Source: Gambelia wislizenii
Lineage: Eukaryota; Chordata; Lepidosauria; Squamata; Crotaphytidae
Assembly (NCBI GenBank): GCA_030847615.1
Contig: JAUMIR010000005.1
Coordinates: 164,514,596 to 164,578,595, forward strand
Length of the DNA stretch: 64,000 nt
Direction: 5' to 3'
Made by a program: the position numbers and the translations under genes. Positions 10,583 to 22,087 of this stretch are shown piece after piece. Position 1 is the stretch's first letter. Every line of letters starts with the position of its first letter. The notes below the pieces were generated by a model that saw nothing but the letters and a program-made list of their open reading frames with translations, was not told where the DNA came from and made no database searches.

Positions 10583-11265
10583 CAGGACTAGTTTCTATTG
10601 AGAAGTTAGTGTTCAAAGGCCTGTTGAACCAAAAAGTCTTCACCTGCCTGCAGAAAATCCTAAGTTCTCTAGGATTTTCAGAGTCTGGAGCAGCTGCTGA
10701 GCAAGCCCTCTCCCATGTTCCCACCAGATGTACCTCCTCAGAAGATCTCAAGACATGGGCAGATTCATATGGGAGAACACAGTCCTTCAGATAAACTGGA
10801 CTTCAACCGTATAGGGTTTATACATCATGAACTGTATAGGGCTTATAGGTCAACAACAGCCCTTTGAATGGTACCTGAAACCAGACTGCCAGCCACCCAA
10901 TTAACAATTTGGCTGTAGTTCTTGGGATCAGCTGAAGTTTCCAAACACTCTTCAAAGCCAACCCCACATAAAGTGCATCAAAGTAATCCAAATGGGAGGT
11001 AACTAAGGCATGTGTCACTGTAGCCAGATCCGACATCTCTAAGGAATGTGTGCAGCTGGTGCACAAACCTTAACCATGCAAAAGAACAACTGGATTGTTC
11101 TGAGACCTGATCCTCCATGCTCAGGGTTGAATCCAGGACTCTGGATTTGCATCTTCAGTGGGAGTGTAATCTGATCTACCTTTTTACTGTGCAGGAGTAC
11201 CGCTGTCTTGTCTGGATTAAGTTCCAATTTGTTCATCCTCATTTAGTCCATTACTGATGATAGGC
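10583..11265 (-). mobile_element. L2 LINE fragment, RT C-terminal half
   Basis: The minus strand encodes L2 ORF2 blocks in order: MNKLELNPDKTAVLLHSKK, SDLATVTHALVTSHLDYFDA with LYVGL, RTTAKLLIGW, then the C-terminal RSSEEVHLVGTWERACSAAA block. Stops and frameshifts break the frame. No RT catalytic box is included, so it is a 5'-truncated decayed copy. Confidence 0.85.
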
Positions 11266-11269
11266 ACTT

Positions 11270-11592
11270 GTTTAAAACCAAGATAGATTTCTTGGACTGT
11301 GATGGGAAGGACCAATAGAGTTGTGTGTCCTTGCATATTGATAGCATACTATGCTTAGAGACTTTCTTGTTTTCCAATATAAAGTACAAATGGGCATTGC
11401 TATTACATTTGAGGATGAGCAAGTGAAGGCACCTCTGATGTTGCGGGTCACGTTGTTGGGATCTGTGATGCTACTGCAGGAGTGGATGTGGGGACAGAAC
11501 TGATAATCTCCAGTTGTGGAAGGGTCTTTTCCTTGTATTTCCATTCGTGTTTGTCCTGTTTGGGGTGAGTAGTTGTTTAAGGCTGGGAAGCT
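11270..11592 (-). mobile_element. Penelope-like element fragment (GIY-YIG region)
   Basis: The minus strand reads ..TTGDYQFCPHIHSCSSITD.. and ..NIRGAFTCSSSNVIAMPIC.., matching the segment just before and within the GIY-YIG endonuclease of Penelope-like retroelements (a cysteine-bearing FTC-S-S-NV-Y-I-C pattern). It is truncated and lacks the RT. It probably relates to the two Penelope-type fragments at 39.5 and 47.6 kb. Confidence 0.65.
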
Positions 11593-11599
11593 GTTTATA

Positions 11600-12262
11600 A
11601 ACAAATAAAAACATTCCCATGGAAGAACAGTGTCATTCTGCTAAATTATGTGCAGAATATGCAGTTCTTTTATCACAAACTAAAGTGGGATTGAGGAGAA
11701 TGTTAGCTGCATTTTCTGAATATTGTAAAAGAGAATATATTACATCGAACTGTGACAAAACTAAGGTATTTTTTCCCAGATATTATAAACCTCAAAAGAG
11801 GTAGCAGGATTGGTGCATTATAAACAAGTTAAAGTGTTCAAATATCTGGGAATAGTATTGCAATATAACAGTAATGCAGTTGACATAGTGAGATAAGCAA
11901 AACTTACGATAGAAGTGTGATAGAAAACACTATGAGAAGTGTTAGAAACTTATTGTGCTCTCCCCCACCACCAATGAAGGGGTATAATTTTATTCCATGG
12001 TGCTTGAATTTTTTTAAAAAACTACGCTCATAGCACAACTGCTTTTTGGGTTATAAATTTGGTCTGATGTCAATTGAAAACCATTAGAAATTGTGCAGCC
12101 TAAATTTTTAGGACAATTTTTAGGACTAAGTTTTGTTCTGAATGCTGCATAAGTAGAATCTGGCATTACTTCTATTTATAGATAGGCTTCACTGAGGACC
12201 TGCATTTATGAGTTGTGGCTGCGTCTAACTCCAGTGGGCTTATTCCCCTTAGTTCAGAGCAA
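11600..12262 (+). pseudogene. Non-LTR retrotransposon RT fragment, clade uncertain
   Basis: The plus strand starts at a degenerate RT catalytic box (YAVLLSQTKVGLRRML, where YADD would be expected) and continues with FSEYCKREYITSNCDKTKV and, in shifted frames, VKVFKYLGIVLQ and a KPLEIVQPKFLGQF-like stretch. This order (catalytic box, NxxKTK, FKYLGI) is RT fingers/palm/thumb. The frame is broken by stops and the catalytic aspartates are lost. It differs from the CR1, L1, L2 and BovB copies here. Confidence 0.7.
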
Positions 12263-12517
12263 TTCACACAACAGTAGCTGGTTGAAAGCTGTTAATCTGA
12301 GGTTAAATACCATTGGTTTACTAGTTAGACATGATCAAAGCTAAAGAAATATTGAAACATCAGCTGATGGATACTGAATGCCAAAACAAATTGCCCATAA
12401 TTTCAAAATTCAGCCCTTGGTTTGGTAAGAGCTCATCTAGTTTTTCTGATTCCACACTTTCTATGGATAGGAATAAACATATCCCAAATATAGGAAACTA
12501 CATGTTTTCAGTATGAT

Positions 12518-13111
12518 CCTGGAGATTATCAGATGACCCCTTTACAACGTTCTTTTGCCAGCATTATATATATATATATATATATATGCCGGCAAAAGAA
12601 TGCTTCCCACTGTACTTACCTTCCCCCATCCAAAAGCTTCCTTGGCAAAGAAGAAGAAGTGAACAGGGCTCTGTTTACTTCCTCCTTTGAAGTCCCACTG
12701 ATTCTCGTGAAACTTCATCACGCGGGAAATTCAAAATAAAAAGAAAAATAACACATAAAAAGTTGCACAAAGCACATTCACAAATTTTAAAAGTCACGAG
12801 TAACCTGGGGAGGGTCATAAAATGAGCGAAACTTACCTGGATGTCCCGATCTCACCTGGAAGTGTTCGTGCCAGACCAGCCATTCTCACTGCAGTCATAG
12901 AATTTAAATGGCCCAAGGTTTTGCACGGCAACGATGCCAGCATCAAAATGGAATGGGGGGGATCTATTCACAGCTTCAGCCATTAATACAAAGAAATGAC
13001 ACCATAATGCCAGCAAAACACAAAAGGATGATGTCATCTGATGTTGGTGTCCTTTTGCGTTCTGCTGTCATTATGCTGGTATCACATTTGCTGCATCTGA
13101 TAATCTCCCCT
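12518..13111. mobile_element. Palindromic MITE-like element, GGAGATTATC tips, CCT target duplication
   Basis: A 588-bp element (12521-13108) with tips GGAGATTATCAGATG and CATCTGATAATCTCC and flanking CCT on both sides. Inside are two further fold-backs: CGTTCTTTTGCCAGC / GCCGGCAAAAGAATG around an (AT)n loop at about 12547-12606, and an imperfect hairpin at about 12998-13078 whose arms include ATAATGCCAGC. The anatomy is like that of 9582-10198. No coding capacity. Confidence 0.72.
12564..12588. repeat. (AT)n microsatellite in a hairpin loop
   Basis: An alternating AT tract that lies exactly between the arms of a subterminal inverted repeat. It may have grown from the loop. Confidence 0.85.
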
Positions 13112-13239
13112 GTCAGTGGTACTTGAAGGATAATACAGGAGAATCCCATTTCAAAATTTGGTATGTATGTATACATGAAAATACCGAAACTGTTTTTATT
13201 ATTATTATAATATTGTTATATTGTTTTTATCTACTTTCG
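13112..13239. other. Short unassigned spacer
   Basis: No gene or recognisable repeat apart from a TTA-rich stretch near 13198-13215. Confidence 0.4.
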
Positions 13240-13322
13240 TGTGCATGTGTATGCCTTCAAGTCTTCTGTTGACTTATGGCGACCCCATGAATTTCATAGG
13301 GTTTTCTTAGTACCAGGGATAT
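13240..13322 (-). mobile_element. 5S-Sauria type SINE tail fragment
   Basis: 'gtatgccttcaagtcttctg' with 'gacttatggcgaccccatga' and 'atttcatagggttttcttag' is the complement of the BovB/Sauria-type 3' part shared by the SINEs at 40.8, 52.1 and 54.8 kb. The 5S-derived head is absent. Confidence 0.75.
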
Positions 13323-15204
13323 ATTTTCGATATATGATTGCTTTAGCATCAGTATTCGTTAGGACTGTAGGTCTTCATTAATTTCTTTCTTGAAGGAAGC
13401 AATAAATAATTTGACCAATTTTCTTTTTTTAGTGAGAAAGTCTTCAAAAACTGCATGTTTCAAAAGCAATTCACAGTTCAGGAATTATTCTGCACAAAAT
13501 GTACATGTAGTATTTTTGTGCAGAAAACAGCATGCTTCCTGCACAAAAAATGAGGTTTCTGCATAAAAATGCTATATTTTTTGAGTATTGTCGAATATTC
13601 ATTCAGTCCCCTGTCTTAAAATATGGACATTGTTTTGTTTGCATGTTGTTTCTGAGTAACATCCTATAAGCAGGCAAGTGTACCAATGCTGAAAACACGT
13701 GTACCCCTCCTTTTTTGACAACTTGTATTGGAAATTCTGAAATGCTACTTTCTCCAAGATTGTTGAGTCTAATGAAATCTTTTTATTCTTAACTGACTTC
13801 AGTCCTTATAAACATGGTAGTAAATGGACGGCTATTTATCCTTTCTATTCTTACTAAACTGGTGAAGTCTAGAATTGTCATACCAAGTTTCATTCAATTA
13901 TACACACACACACACACACACACACATACACACACACATATGTCATGTCAGTTGGGAAGGGTGTTCAAATGTAATACCATTTGTACTTTTTAAACAGAAA
14001 GCAAAACAGGTATTTTCAGTAGATAATTTTGAGTAAAGTGAGGGCTCGTCTATATGGGAGGAAATAATGCACATACCTGTGCATTATTGGCTATTTGCAG
14101 CAGCATTCTTTTGCCTCCACCACGTTTTGGCAAAATTGAATGTATTTGAAGTTCTCCTTGAAACGCCCCCACCTCCCTTTCCAAGTGGCTAGCCAGGCTA
14201 GCATCCCTTTGCAGCCTCCACACATTTCCAGCCCCTCCTTCTCATGAACTTGGGGCTCCAGGGTTAACCCTTACCTGACCTTCATTCTGGCTTGGGGCAG
14301 TAGGCACCCACTTCACGAATAACTCCAGACAGGGGCAGGTAGGTCCCCTTCACCTTCTGGGTGCTTGACAGCAAGCCCACACCTGTGCCTGTATGACCAA
14401 ACAGAAGAAGATTTCTGCCCTCTCCAGAGTGTGCAGGAAAAAACATCTATGTCTGAATGAGCAGGAAAGCACATTTCCTGCAGAGCTTTTTAAAAAACAT
14501 GGGGAAAGTGGCTTTTCCCACGGGTTATTTGGAGGTTTTGGCCCCCCTCTTTCATAATACATTGAATCGCCAAGGGATCTTGTTAAGTCAAAAGACATTC
14601 TCAAATTCTGTGAGAATATTGCCATTTAGACAACCTGTAAGTGTTCCAGGTATGTATACAAGATGAACAATACACATTGCTATTCCATTTTGGACATGTA
14701 TGTATACTAGAACACCAGATGTTGAATATGATGCTGCTATAATGCACATTGGTGGAATTCTGGATTAATTAACATGACTTTTTGTATAGATGGCATATCA
14801 TTGTAGAGTTAGAAATCCTTACTGATCATTAATTCTCTGCTAAGTTTTGTTAATGCATCTATTATTTAATATTCCTGCTGTCTGTTTATCTTGTAAGATG
14901 TATGGAAGCGTTAGATAAGCCTATTACAGGTCAATGAAGTCAAGTGTGGATGGAATAGAAAATGGATTATATGCTTCAGTTATTATTCAGGGCTATAACT
15001 GAGCTGTCAGGGGGGCACATTGAAAATCTATTAACTACATGAGTACAGTACTGGGTACAAAAGGGGGGGACACACCCAAATGTATAGGTTTCTCCCACCA
15101 ACCAGCCCATTATTTTCTTGTGTTGTTTCAGTTACTGAAAAAATTAACCTTTAAAGAAGACTATCACATTTTTAAAACTGAGAAAATGGAACCATTATAT
15201 TAGC
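13323..15204. other. Unassigned region with (AC)n microsatellite
   Basis: No exon or named element is supported. It holds an (AC)n tract at about 13903-13940. The 14041-14640 stretch is GC-richer than its surroundings and may be a degraded MITE, but I could not match two ends. Confidence 0.4.
13903..13940. repeat. (AC)n microsatellite
   Basis: An alternating AC tract with one AT interruption ('acacatacacac'). Confidence 0.95.
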
Positions 15205-15420
15205 AAAATCCTATACATTTCTACTTAGAAATAAGTCCATTTGAGTTTATGGGATTTTCTTCCAGGTAACTGTGTATCACAAGAATGTCTAGTTGGAAGA
15301 TGGTTGGAGATCCAGCTGGAGGACACCTGTTGAATCAATGGGACTTATATGAATGTTCGCTTGCTAAATAAGAGTGAATCTACTCTGCTTGGGAATATGA
15401 ATAAGAATTAGGCCTAAATG
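15205..15420. repeat. Old interspersed repeat of the 'aagtccatttgag' type
   Basis: 'aaatcctatacatttctact', 'aaataagtccatttgagttt' and 'cttccaggtaactgtgta' resemble an abundant non-coding sauropsid repeat. A short relative lies at 46935-47005. Class not certain. Confidence 0.35.
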
Positions 15421-15993
15421 TCTTTAAAATTGTGTTTGTTGTTGTCAAACTATGTTATTGAAGAACAATTAATCATGTGTAATAGAATAAGGATTAATAA
15501 GATTTATGTGTATGAGGACAAATAATTGTGAAAAAAATATTTATTATTTATTATTATTATTTGGCACACATAAATAAATAAATTTAAAAAATTGTGTTTG
15601 TTGCATCTTGTCAAAATGTCATGTGGTGACTGAGTTATGGTGAATTCTTATTATAAGAACCCTAGAGGCACAGGTCATGTTCGTGCTGACATATAAATTA
15701 ACCTGCAAAAAGATGCTTGATAGTAACCTATAAAGAAAACGTCAGTGTCAAGACAGTCAATTTGTGAAGGAATGTTTGCTATCTAAAAGTTTCAAATCCA
15801 TGCTTCATTTTCCAGTTTTTCCATTTATCACTGTAGAGTTTTTTTATCTTTTTATCATAATTGAAATTATTGCCTCCTGACCCGGTAAGGAGGATTCAGC
15901 AAAGAAATTCTTAAAATCTGCTCTCTCTGTTAAAATTTGTACTTCAGTATTTCCCTTCCTATGATGTTCTGAAATGCTAACTCACTGACTGAT
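15421..15993. other. Unassigned AT-rich spacer
   Basis: No gene or recognised element. A TTA-rich low-complexity patch lies near 15540-15590. Confidence 0.4.
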
Positions 15994-16440
15994 TGTACGC
16001 AGACTCGGAGAAATAAAGAGGCCACACACAGAATATGGGTGAATAAAAATGGGATCTTTATTTATCACCCTCCCTATTTAAATTCCCTATTAATCTTCAG
16101 CGGGGGAGGCAATCTCGTGAGGGAGCAGCTGGGGTGGATAGTCCCTCCTGGACTTATGCCCCCAGCTTCCCTGGGCGAACACCTGAGCCCTGTTGAGTAA
16201 CCCCAGAAAGTGGGGTTGCTCTCGAGCTGGCTCGTGTCTGGAAGGTCAACCCGAAAGTCCCTCACCCAATCCTACAGATTAAGGTGAGGGGTTTATCCTT
16301 CAGGCCAGCCCCAAGGTAAGTCTCCTTCTGTTCTCCCAGATTGTACATTCTAAGGAGACCCTTTCAGAGACCATCCCTTCACCGAAATCGGTGCCATAGG
16401 TGAACACTATAATCAACGCCTCCCCCTTTCCCGCCATAGA
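15994..16440 (-). repeat. B repeat (3' end) of the decayed Ngaro element
   Basis: Strongly similar to the B1/B2 repeats of the intact copy, for example 'ccgaaatcggtgcc', 'ggtcaacccgaaagtccctc' and the AATAAA-type signals (on the minus strand) near 16015-16070. The outer end on the minus strand reads CGAGTCTGCGTACAAT, close to the CGACTCTGCGTGCAATG end of the intact copy. Confidence 0.85.
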
Positions 16441-16466
16441 TAAGGGGCAAGCGTCCGCTTTGTCCC

Positions 16467-17070
16467 TTACTCCCCCACAATTTCGACCAACAGGTCGCTC
16501 AACCCCTGCTGAAGATCACCCAAGAATAATAAATTCCCCTTGTCTGAGAGGTGAACCCCATCAGCTCTGTAGAGCTCGAGCCTCTCAAACACTATTTGGG
16601 TGTGCGCCAGATAATGACCCCCCACGGTAGGCAGGAACATCACCAGCTGTCTATTAACTTTCTGTCTGGCCCTGTTGATTAAACGTGGGTTGCCCTCCCC
16701 ACGCCATATCTGCCTAGGTAAAATGGCAGACCACATGATGGTGACCGCCGGCCACCTGGACTTAATTAGCTCCAAATCATGCGATGCCTGTATTATCAGT
16801 ACTTTGCCTTTTAAAAGGCCCAGGTCGTTCGCACCAAGGTGGAGAACCAGCACATCCGGGGGTGGCCCCCTTCACTCATCAAACAGCAATGGCATGAGCC
16901 CATGCCAGCGCAGTCCCCTCCTCCCCAACCACTCGATTGTCCCCATGTCTCCCAGGCCGAGGTGAGGCCCAAAGTAACTCAGCCAGGCCTGTCGGGCCAC
17001 CCAGTAGACCATACTGTGGCTGCAGATCAGCACCTGGCATCTCCCCATCTGTGGTCTAAAACCTGGAAGA
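16467..17070 (-). pseudogene. SGNH/GDSL hydrolase of the decayed Ngaro element
   Basis: Same family as the gene at 33.1-33.7 kb. On the minus strand: LIC-SHSMVYW (nucleophile block, first Gly now Ser), then a stop after LPLLFDE, then LVLHLGANDLGLLKGK (GxND block), IMWSAILPRQIWRGEG and YRADGVHLSDKGN (D-x-x-H block). Ser, Asn, Asp and His survive although the frame is broken. Just upstream is a pyrimidine-rich tract ending 'ttgtcttccag|g', like the one in the intact copy. Confidence 0.85.
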
Positions 17071-17098
17071 CAAAACGGGAAGACAGCAAGTTAGTAAG

Positions 17099-18005
17099 TT
17101 AGAGGATGAATATACCTCCGGTAGGAGGCAGACCTCCAGCGCCCGATGTGCTAGATTGCCATAGCAGACATGCCCATTGCTGCTGGCGTTGAGGCAGCAC
17201 CTGTCCGGAAGAAATGCGTCCCAAACTTGAATTCCTAAAGCCCAAGATGTTCCAACGCCTTTGACGTAACTGTCCAGAACTGGTACCTAGTAAGGGGGGA
17301 AGAATCTGCATGAACAAACAATGCACCCGCATGCCCCCCTCTGACCCAGAGATAATCCCGTAAAGCCAGTGCAGGACATATTGTTGTATCACTACAGCGT
17401 CTAAGTGTGGATGTCTTACCCTTCCCAGCTTGATCAGTCTTGGAAAAACGTAGTGTAAATGTAACTGCCTGTTCTGTAACTCTAACATCATTGTATTCCA
17501 AGGCCTGTCTTATAGTGTCAAATTTGGACCCCACCACTAGCTCACTCACTCTCAACGCCCCCAAAAATGCTAACAAGGATGCTGCGTAAAAAAGCAAGGC
17601 CTCATAAGGCGAAGAACAAATCCCTACCCATGTCTGGCAGAGGCCTCTGAGTATGTTAGGAGACAGAGGAACTCTAACATCTCGCCTCCTGCCCCTTTCG
17701 CGTGTCCAACCTTCCAAATCCTTTTGGATGCGAAAATCACCGGTGTTATCAGTGTCCCCTTGTGCCTTAAGCCAAAAAGCTAATGCAGCCAAACGGCTCT
17801 GAATTGACCGTGGGGATAGCCCTTTTTTGTAAAGATAAACACAATAGTGGAGAAGGTGTGCCGTGGGTATGTTTGTTCCTTGATGTAACCCCCTATGTTC
17901 CCTAAACTGATAAAATTCTCTAACCACTCTGGCATATCCCCTCTTTGTGCTAACAGCCACTGACATACCTAGAGCCCTCCATATTTCAGACTCCCAATCC
18001 TCCAC
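17099..18005 (-). pseudogene. Tyrosine recombinase of the decayed Ngaro element
   Basis: YR that would integrate a circular DNA copy by site-specific recombination. The long open part (256 aa) starts MEDWESEIWRALGMSVAVST and contains LLAFLGALRVSELV with the first catalytic Arg. A stop follows KALEHLGL. Beyond it, in the same frame, the HxxR region (GTHFFRTGAAST) and the Tyr region (GRWRSASYRRYIHP) are still readable with another stop between them. The active-site residues persist, but the protein would be truncated before them. Confidence 0.88.
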
Positions 18006-19496
18006 AGGCCCTCCGGCATCCTGTCGCCCTCGGGTTCTGCCTCTGGTGCCAATTCTCTGAAGCGCTCCATCTGCATGTGGGAGAGAGCATCAGCAATCTC
18101 ATTGTTAACGCCCGCCACATGCTGCGCAATGAACAAGATGTTATTTTTGAGGCAATGTAATGTGAAAAGCCGTACCAGGCGCATGACCCGTGGTGATCTG
18201 GAAGTAAGTGTTTATTACCTGAACAGTTGCTGCATTATCACACCAAAAGTGTACAGCTGAGTTAGCCAACTCCTTAGCCCAGATAATAACTGCCACTAAG
18301 ATCGGGGAAAATTCTAGAAATGTAAGATCCAACGTAATGTCGGTCCCAATCCAACTAGGGGGCCACGTGCTAGCACACCACCTACCACTAAAGTATATCC
18401 CAAAACCTATAGACCCTGCAGCATCAGACGCAATTTGCAAAGCGTCCTTCAATCTCCTCTCTTCCCACCAGAAGGAGATGTCATTAAATTGACTCAAAAA
18501 CTCGTGCCAGACCTGCAAATCAGACCGTATCTCCCTGGTAACCCTGACCATGTGATGAGGCCCCTGGATCCTTTTAATGGCATCACACAGGCGACGAAGA
18601 AAAGCCATGCCAGGAGCGACAACCTTACAGGCGAAGTTTAAGTGCCCAATAAGGACCTGGAAGTCCCTAACAGTGGCCTTATGCCTGCCTATAAACTGAT
18701 TCACCCGATCCCTCAATTCTTGAACTTTTTGAATTGAAAAACGGCATTGCTGATTGATGGTGTCAATCTCAATACCCAAGAAGGTCAACTGCTGTGCAGG
18801 ACCCTCGGTTTTTTCAGGTGCCAGGGGAACCCCCAGTTCCCCAGCCATCCGCTCAAACTGGCACAACAAAAAAACACAGCTGCCAGAACCCTACTCACCT
18901 ATCAGTAAAAAATCATCCAGGTAGTGAACCACTCCGGACATACCTGTCTTAGTTCTAAGGGCCCATTCCAGAAGCATACTAAAGGTTTCAAAAGCATTGC
19001 AGGATACGGAACACCCCATGGGTAAGGTGCGGTCCATATAAAACAACCCGTCAAATTGAAAACCCAGCAACTCGAAGTCAGCTGGGTGAACGGAGAGGAG
19101 GCGGAATGCAGACTTGATGTCACATTTTGCCAGCTCAGCACCGGGGCTGTGTCTCCTTACCTCTCGTATCGCTGCATCAAATGAAGTGTACTGCACCATG
19201 CACAGTTCTGGAGGGATAGAGTCATTGACTGACTCCCCCTTTGGATATGACAAGTGGTGTATCAACCGAAATTCCCCAGGGGCCTTCTTAGGAACAGTGC
19301 CTAGCAGGGAGACCCGCATATTGGGTACAGGTGGGTGAGTGAAAGGCCCAACTACTCTACCTTCCAGAACTTCTTTGTTAATCTTTTCCCTAACAACATG
19401 TTCCAAACCCTTAACTGATAACAAATTCCGAGCCCTAAACGGGTGCCTAGGCCCTTGGTACGAAATCCTAAACCCGAAATGAAAACCTTCAAACAA
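17969..19496 (-). pseudogene. RT-RNase H of the decayed Ngaro element
   Basis: DIRS-type reverse transcriptase and RNase H. Minus-strand blocks: FEGFHFGFRISYQGPRHPF, LGTVPKKAPGEFRLIHHLSY, ELAKCDIKSAFRLLSVHP, FYMDRTLPMGCSVSCNAFE and VVHYLDDFLLIGE (catalytic YLDD). A frameshift near 18880 leads to the thumb/connection (APEKTEGPAQQLTFLGIEID) and RNase H (ASDAAGSIGFGIYF, LTFLEFSPILV, WCDNAATVQV, EIADALSHMQ). RNase H is broken near 18184. About 80-85% of residues look identical to the intact copy by eye. Confidence 0.9.
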
Positions 19497-19520
19497 ATAA
19501 GCAGCCGCCTGTCTATCAGG

Positions 19521-20944
19521 TTAGACAGCCAGCCACCTATCCAAAACTTCCAACTTAATTGGGCTGGGGCCCTTTTGGAGGTTAGGGGGTGGAGCTACCA
19601 CCTTTACCCCCTCCTTGTCCCCCTTTTGCTCCCCAGAACCCCACCTCCCTCTTGGGCAGCTCCGAAAGAAAAGAAATGCCCCACAGATAGAACATTCATG
19701 ATTAAATCTGCAGGGCTTCCTAGAGCACGCTCCCTGAGAGCTGAACTCCCAGCATAACACCTTCTGACCAAAAGATGGCGTGGAAGCCAATTAAGCAGCC
19801 TTAACCCCTGAAGCTACTGCAGGCCGCAAAAGATGGCCACTGTGTGTGCGCTCACCCTGTATCGGGTGCGCCGGGGTCACCAATTGCATCCACAGTTGAG
19901 GATGCATCATATCCCAGTGAAGAGGTGGGTATATAGCCGCCTGCATATGAAAGGCTTCATCATATAGAAGCCATGCAGGGCCTGCAAAGTCGACATAAGC
20001 TCTATGTATGATGTCTATATTCTGAAACAATGAGGCTGCCTGTGTGGTTGCGTCTTTACAATGACACAAGCTAATATCAAAAACCCAGATAGCCAATTGG
20101 ACCAAGTCCCCTCGACCTTCCTTTTCTTTAACTTCTCCTTCTCTTTCTCATCCAGCTCCTCTTTATCCTTCTTTTCCATCTCCCTGTAAAGTAGGGAGAA
20201 TACATCTATATACACTCCCCTTATTATCTTGTCCAGTGTGGTCTGTAATAAATGATCACCCAGGGGAAGAGACATTTCCCCAAAGGGGAATATGTGACCG
20301 TGTCATAACTTGGTGTCTGCGTAGCTCCTGACATTCCAAGTGTCCCTGGCGAAGATGCGCCACATCCCCCAAATGAGATATTACCCCATTGACCATTGGG
20401 GACCAGACCACCCATATACCTGAGGCCCAGAGGGCCAGGTTGCTTGCATAAATTGAGACCCCCCGCTTTGAGGTGTGTTGCTGGGCCAGGGTGGATAAGC
20501 CGCCCAAGAACAACCCTGCCCCGTGTTATATGGAGTTGCACCCAAAGCTGACTCGCCGGTAGGCATTTGTGTTTCCACTGTATCAGGCTCCCCCTCAGGG
20601 TGTGCTGGCAGGGAAGGAGGCTCATCCGGCTGCTGTGAACCTGAAGCACCATCGCCATGAATCTTCTTTTCAAGTGCATCTAGACGTGCAAGAATTTGAT
20701 TAGCAATCTTACCCTTCTTAGGGGCGCGCTTCACAGGCTGAGGTACTTCCTTCCCCCCAATCCCTTGCAACTTCTCTAATTGCTGTATTCTATCCATGAT
20801 TGCTTGCCATGGGATCTCCTCCTCATCATCAATGGATGATTCTGGAGGGGGAATAGGTGCTGGGGGAGCAGGCGCCAGCATTTTAGTGGCGGGCCCTTTC
20901 CCTTTGCCATCGCCTTTTCCCTTCTTGGGAGCCATGACCTTCAA
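19521..20944 (-). pseudogene. Gag-like ORF1 of the decayed Ngaro element
   Basis: Starts MKVMAPKKGKGDGKGKGPAT, so the MAPKKGK start is shared with the intact copy. It continues through DEEEIPWQAIMDRIQQLEK, then MSLPLGDHLLQTTLDKIIRG, the KRKVEGTWSNWLSGFLIL segment, AYVDFAGPAWLLYDEAFHMQ and the zinc-binding CWEFSSQGACSRKPCRFNH with a following C-x2-C. At least three frame breaks split it (about 20380, 20100 and 19790). Confidence 0.88.
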
Positions 20945-21854
20945 TTGATGCCATCCCTATCCACAGTCCAATGTATTCCTCCCCAGGTAAAGCACCCCCA
21001 AGGACTAAGACAAGAGGATTGTGTACACCTTACCTCACAATATCCTATAAATACAGTATTTATCCCCCAGGTGTACCCCGTCACCTAATCAGAATGGAAA
21101 CCAAGGCCACCCAGTCAAGGCCTGGAGGCTTGAAGCCTCGTGCCTGACCTTCAATCCTCTATGCCAGTTATACTGTAGTTAGCAATATTGATTTTTTTAA
21201 ATTCAAAACTATTATTATTATTAGTAGTAGTATTTTCAATGCTATATAAGGCAAATACCAAGTAGGCTGCAATTCAAACCCGCCAGGCCCCAAAGGCCGA
21301 GGCCTGTAGGCCGAGGCCTCTGTAAGGCCCGAGCAACCTATTTCAACAGGCCCGAGGTCCACAATTCTTATCCCCCATGTGCAGCAGATATTTACCCTTG
21401 CGCCCTAACAAGGCCCAAAACCAGTCGTGGGCTCCACAGGCCTGGTAGGCCCAACCCGCAGCCCCTTCACACCCCCTGGATCCCTCACCGCCTCACCCAG
21501 GCCTAGTAAGGCCCCAGGAAGGCATGTGGCCTAATGCACGTGTAACGCCCTGCGCAGCACAGCAAGAAATAGACCACTGCGATGCTGCTCCCAGGACCCC
21601 AGGTGAAACGGCCATGGCCATCCAATGGCCACGCCGCAAATAGTGGGCGGGGAGGCTGCTGGGGTGCCGGGGTGCTAACCTCCACTCATGCCCTCAGTGC
21701 TACTACCTGATGTCTGACCGCCACCCGTGCGGCCGAGACCCCCCCCCAACCGGGAAGAATCCCTGTGCCACAGTGGCCGAGCGGCCCCAATAGCCACTCA
21801 ATCACTTCCCCCCCAAGAGATGCTTCCTGCTCACTCCGATTCCACTGCTTGCTA
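20945..21854 (-). other. 5' leader of the decayed Ngaro element
   Basis: Non-coding DNA between the A repeat and gag, GC-rich with several 'aggcc' blocks and a TTA/GTA microsatellite near 21213-21235. It does not visibly share the 50-bp tandem repeats found in the intact copy's leader. Confidence 0.6.
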
Positions 21855-22087
21855 CCAGACTCCAAATGTTCTCAAGGATCCACGCTGCTTGCCGAGTGCT
21901 GCCTCGCCGATCGAAAGAGAGGCAGAAAAGGGGGGCGGGAGGCCTTTTATAGTCTCTGGCCCTGCCCCTCTCTTTGAGTTGCCAGCGCTTGCCGGCGACG
22001 TCACCAGAGGGCCTGCTTCCTCCTCCGCTGCGCCCAAAGGAGGCTCCCTGGCCACAGGCTCTGCGTAGCAGCCGGTGGAGCCTGAAT
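21855..22087 (-). promoter_or_regulatory. A repeat / promoter of the decayed Ngaro element
   Basis: On the minus strand it reads a GC-rich stretch with 'gtcgccggcaagcgctggc', 'gagaggggcagggcc' and a TATA-like ACTATAAAAGG (complement of 21943-21953), then 'ctgcctctctttcgatcgg'. The order matches the A repeat of the intact copy. I infer an RNA polymerase II promoter. Confidence 0.7.

Larger units (their letters stand above)
15994..22087 (-). mobile_element. Ngaro-type DIRS retrotransposon, decayed, lacking A2-B2
   Basis: A minus-strand relative of the element at 28.2-35.0 kb with the same gene order: promoter-bearing A repeat (about 21855-22087), gag-like, RT-RNase H, tyrosine recombinase, SGNH hydrolase, then a B repeat (15994-16440). 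The second A and second B repeats are absent: beyond the B repeat the sequence goes straight into unrelated DNA. All four genes carry stops or frameshifts. It is clearly older than the other copy and belongs to a diverged subfamily (A repeats align only in part). Confidence 0.88.

Noticed and set aside
13903..13940. CRISPR-like or satellite array
   Set aside because: Simple dinucleotide repeat only. No CRISPR-like spacing anywhere, and this is a eukaryotic genome.
14041..14640. Further GGAGATT-type MITE
   Set aside because: Base composition suggested an element, but no matching inverted tips could be found.
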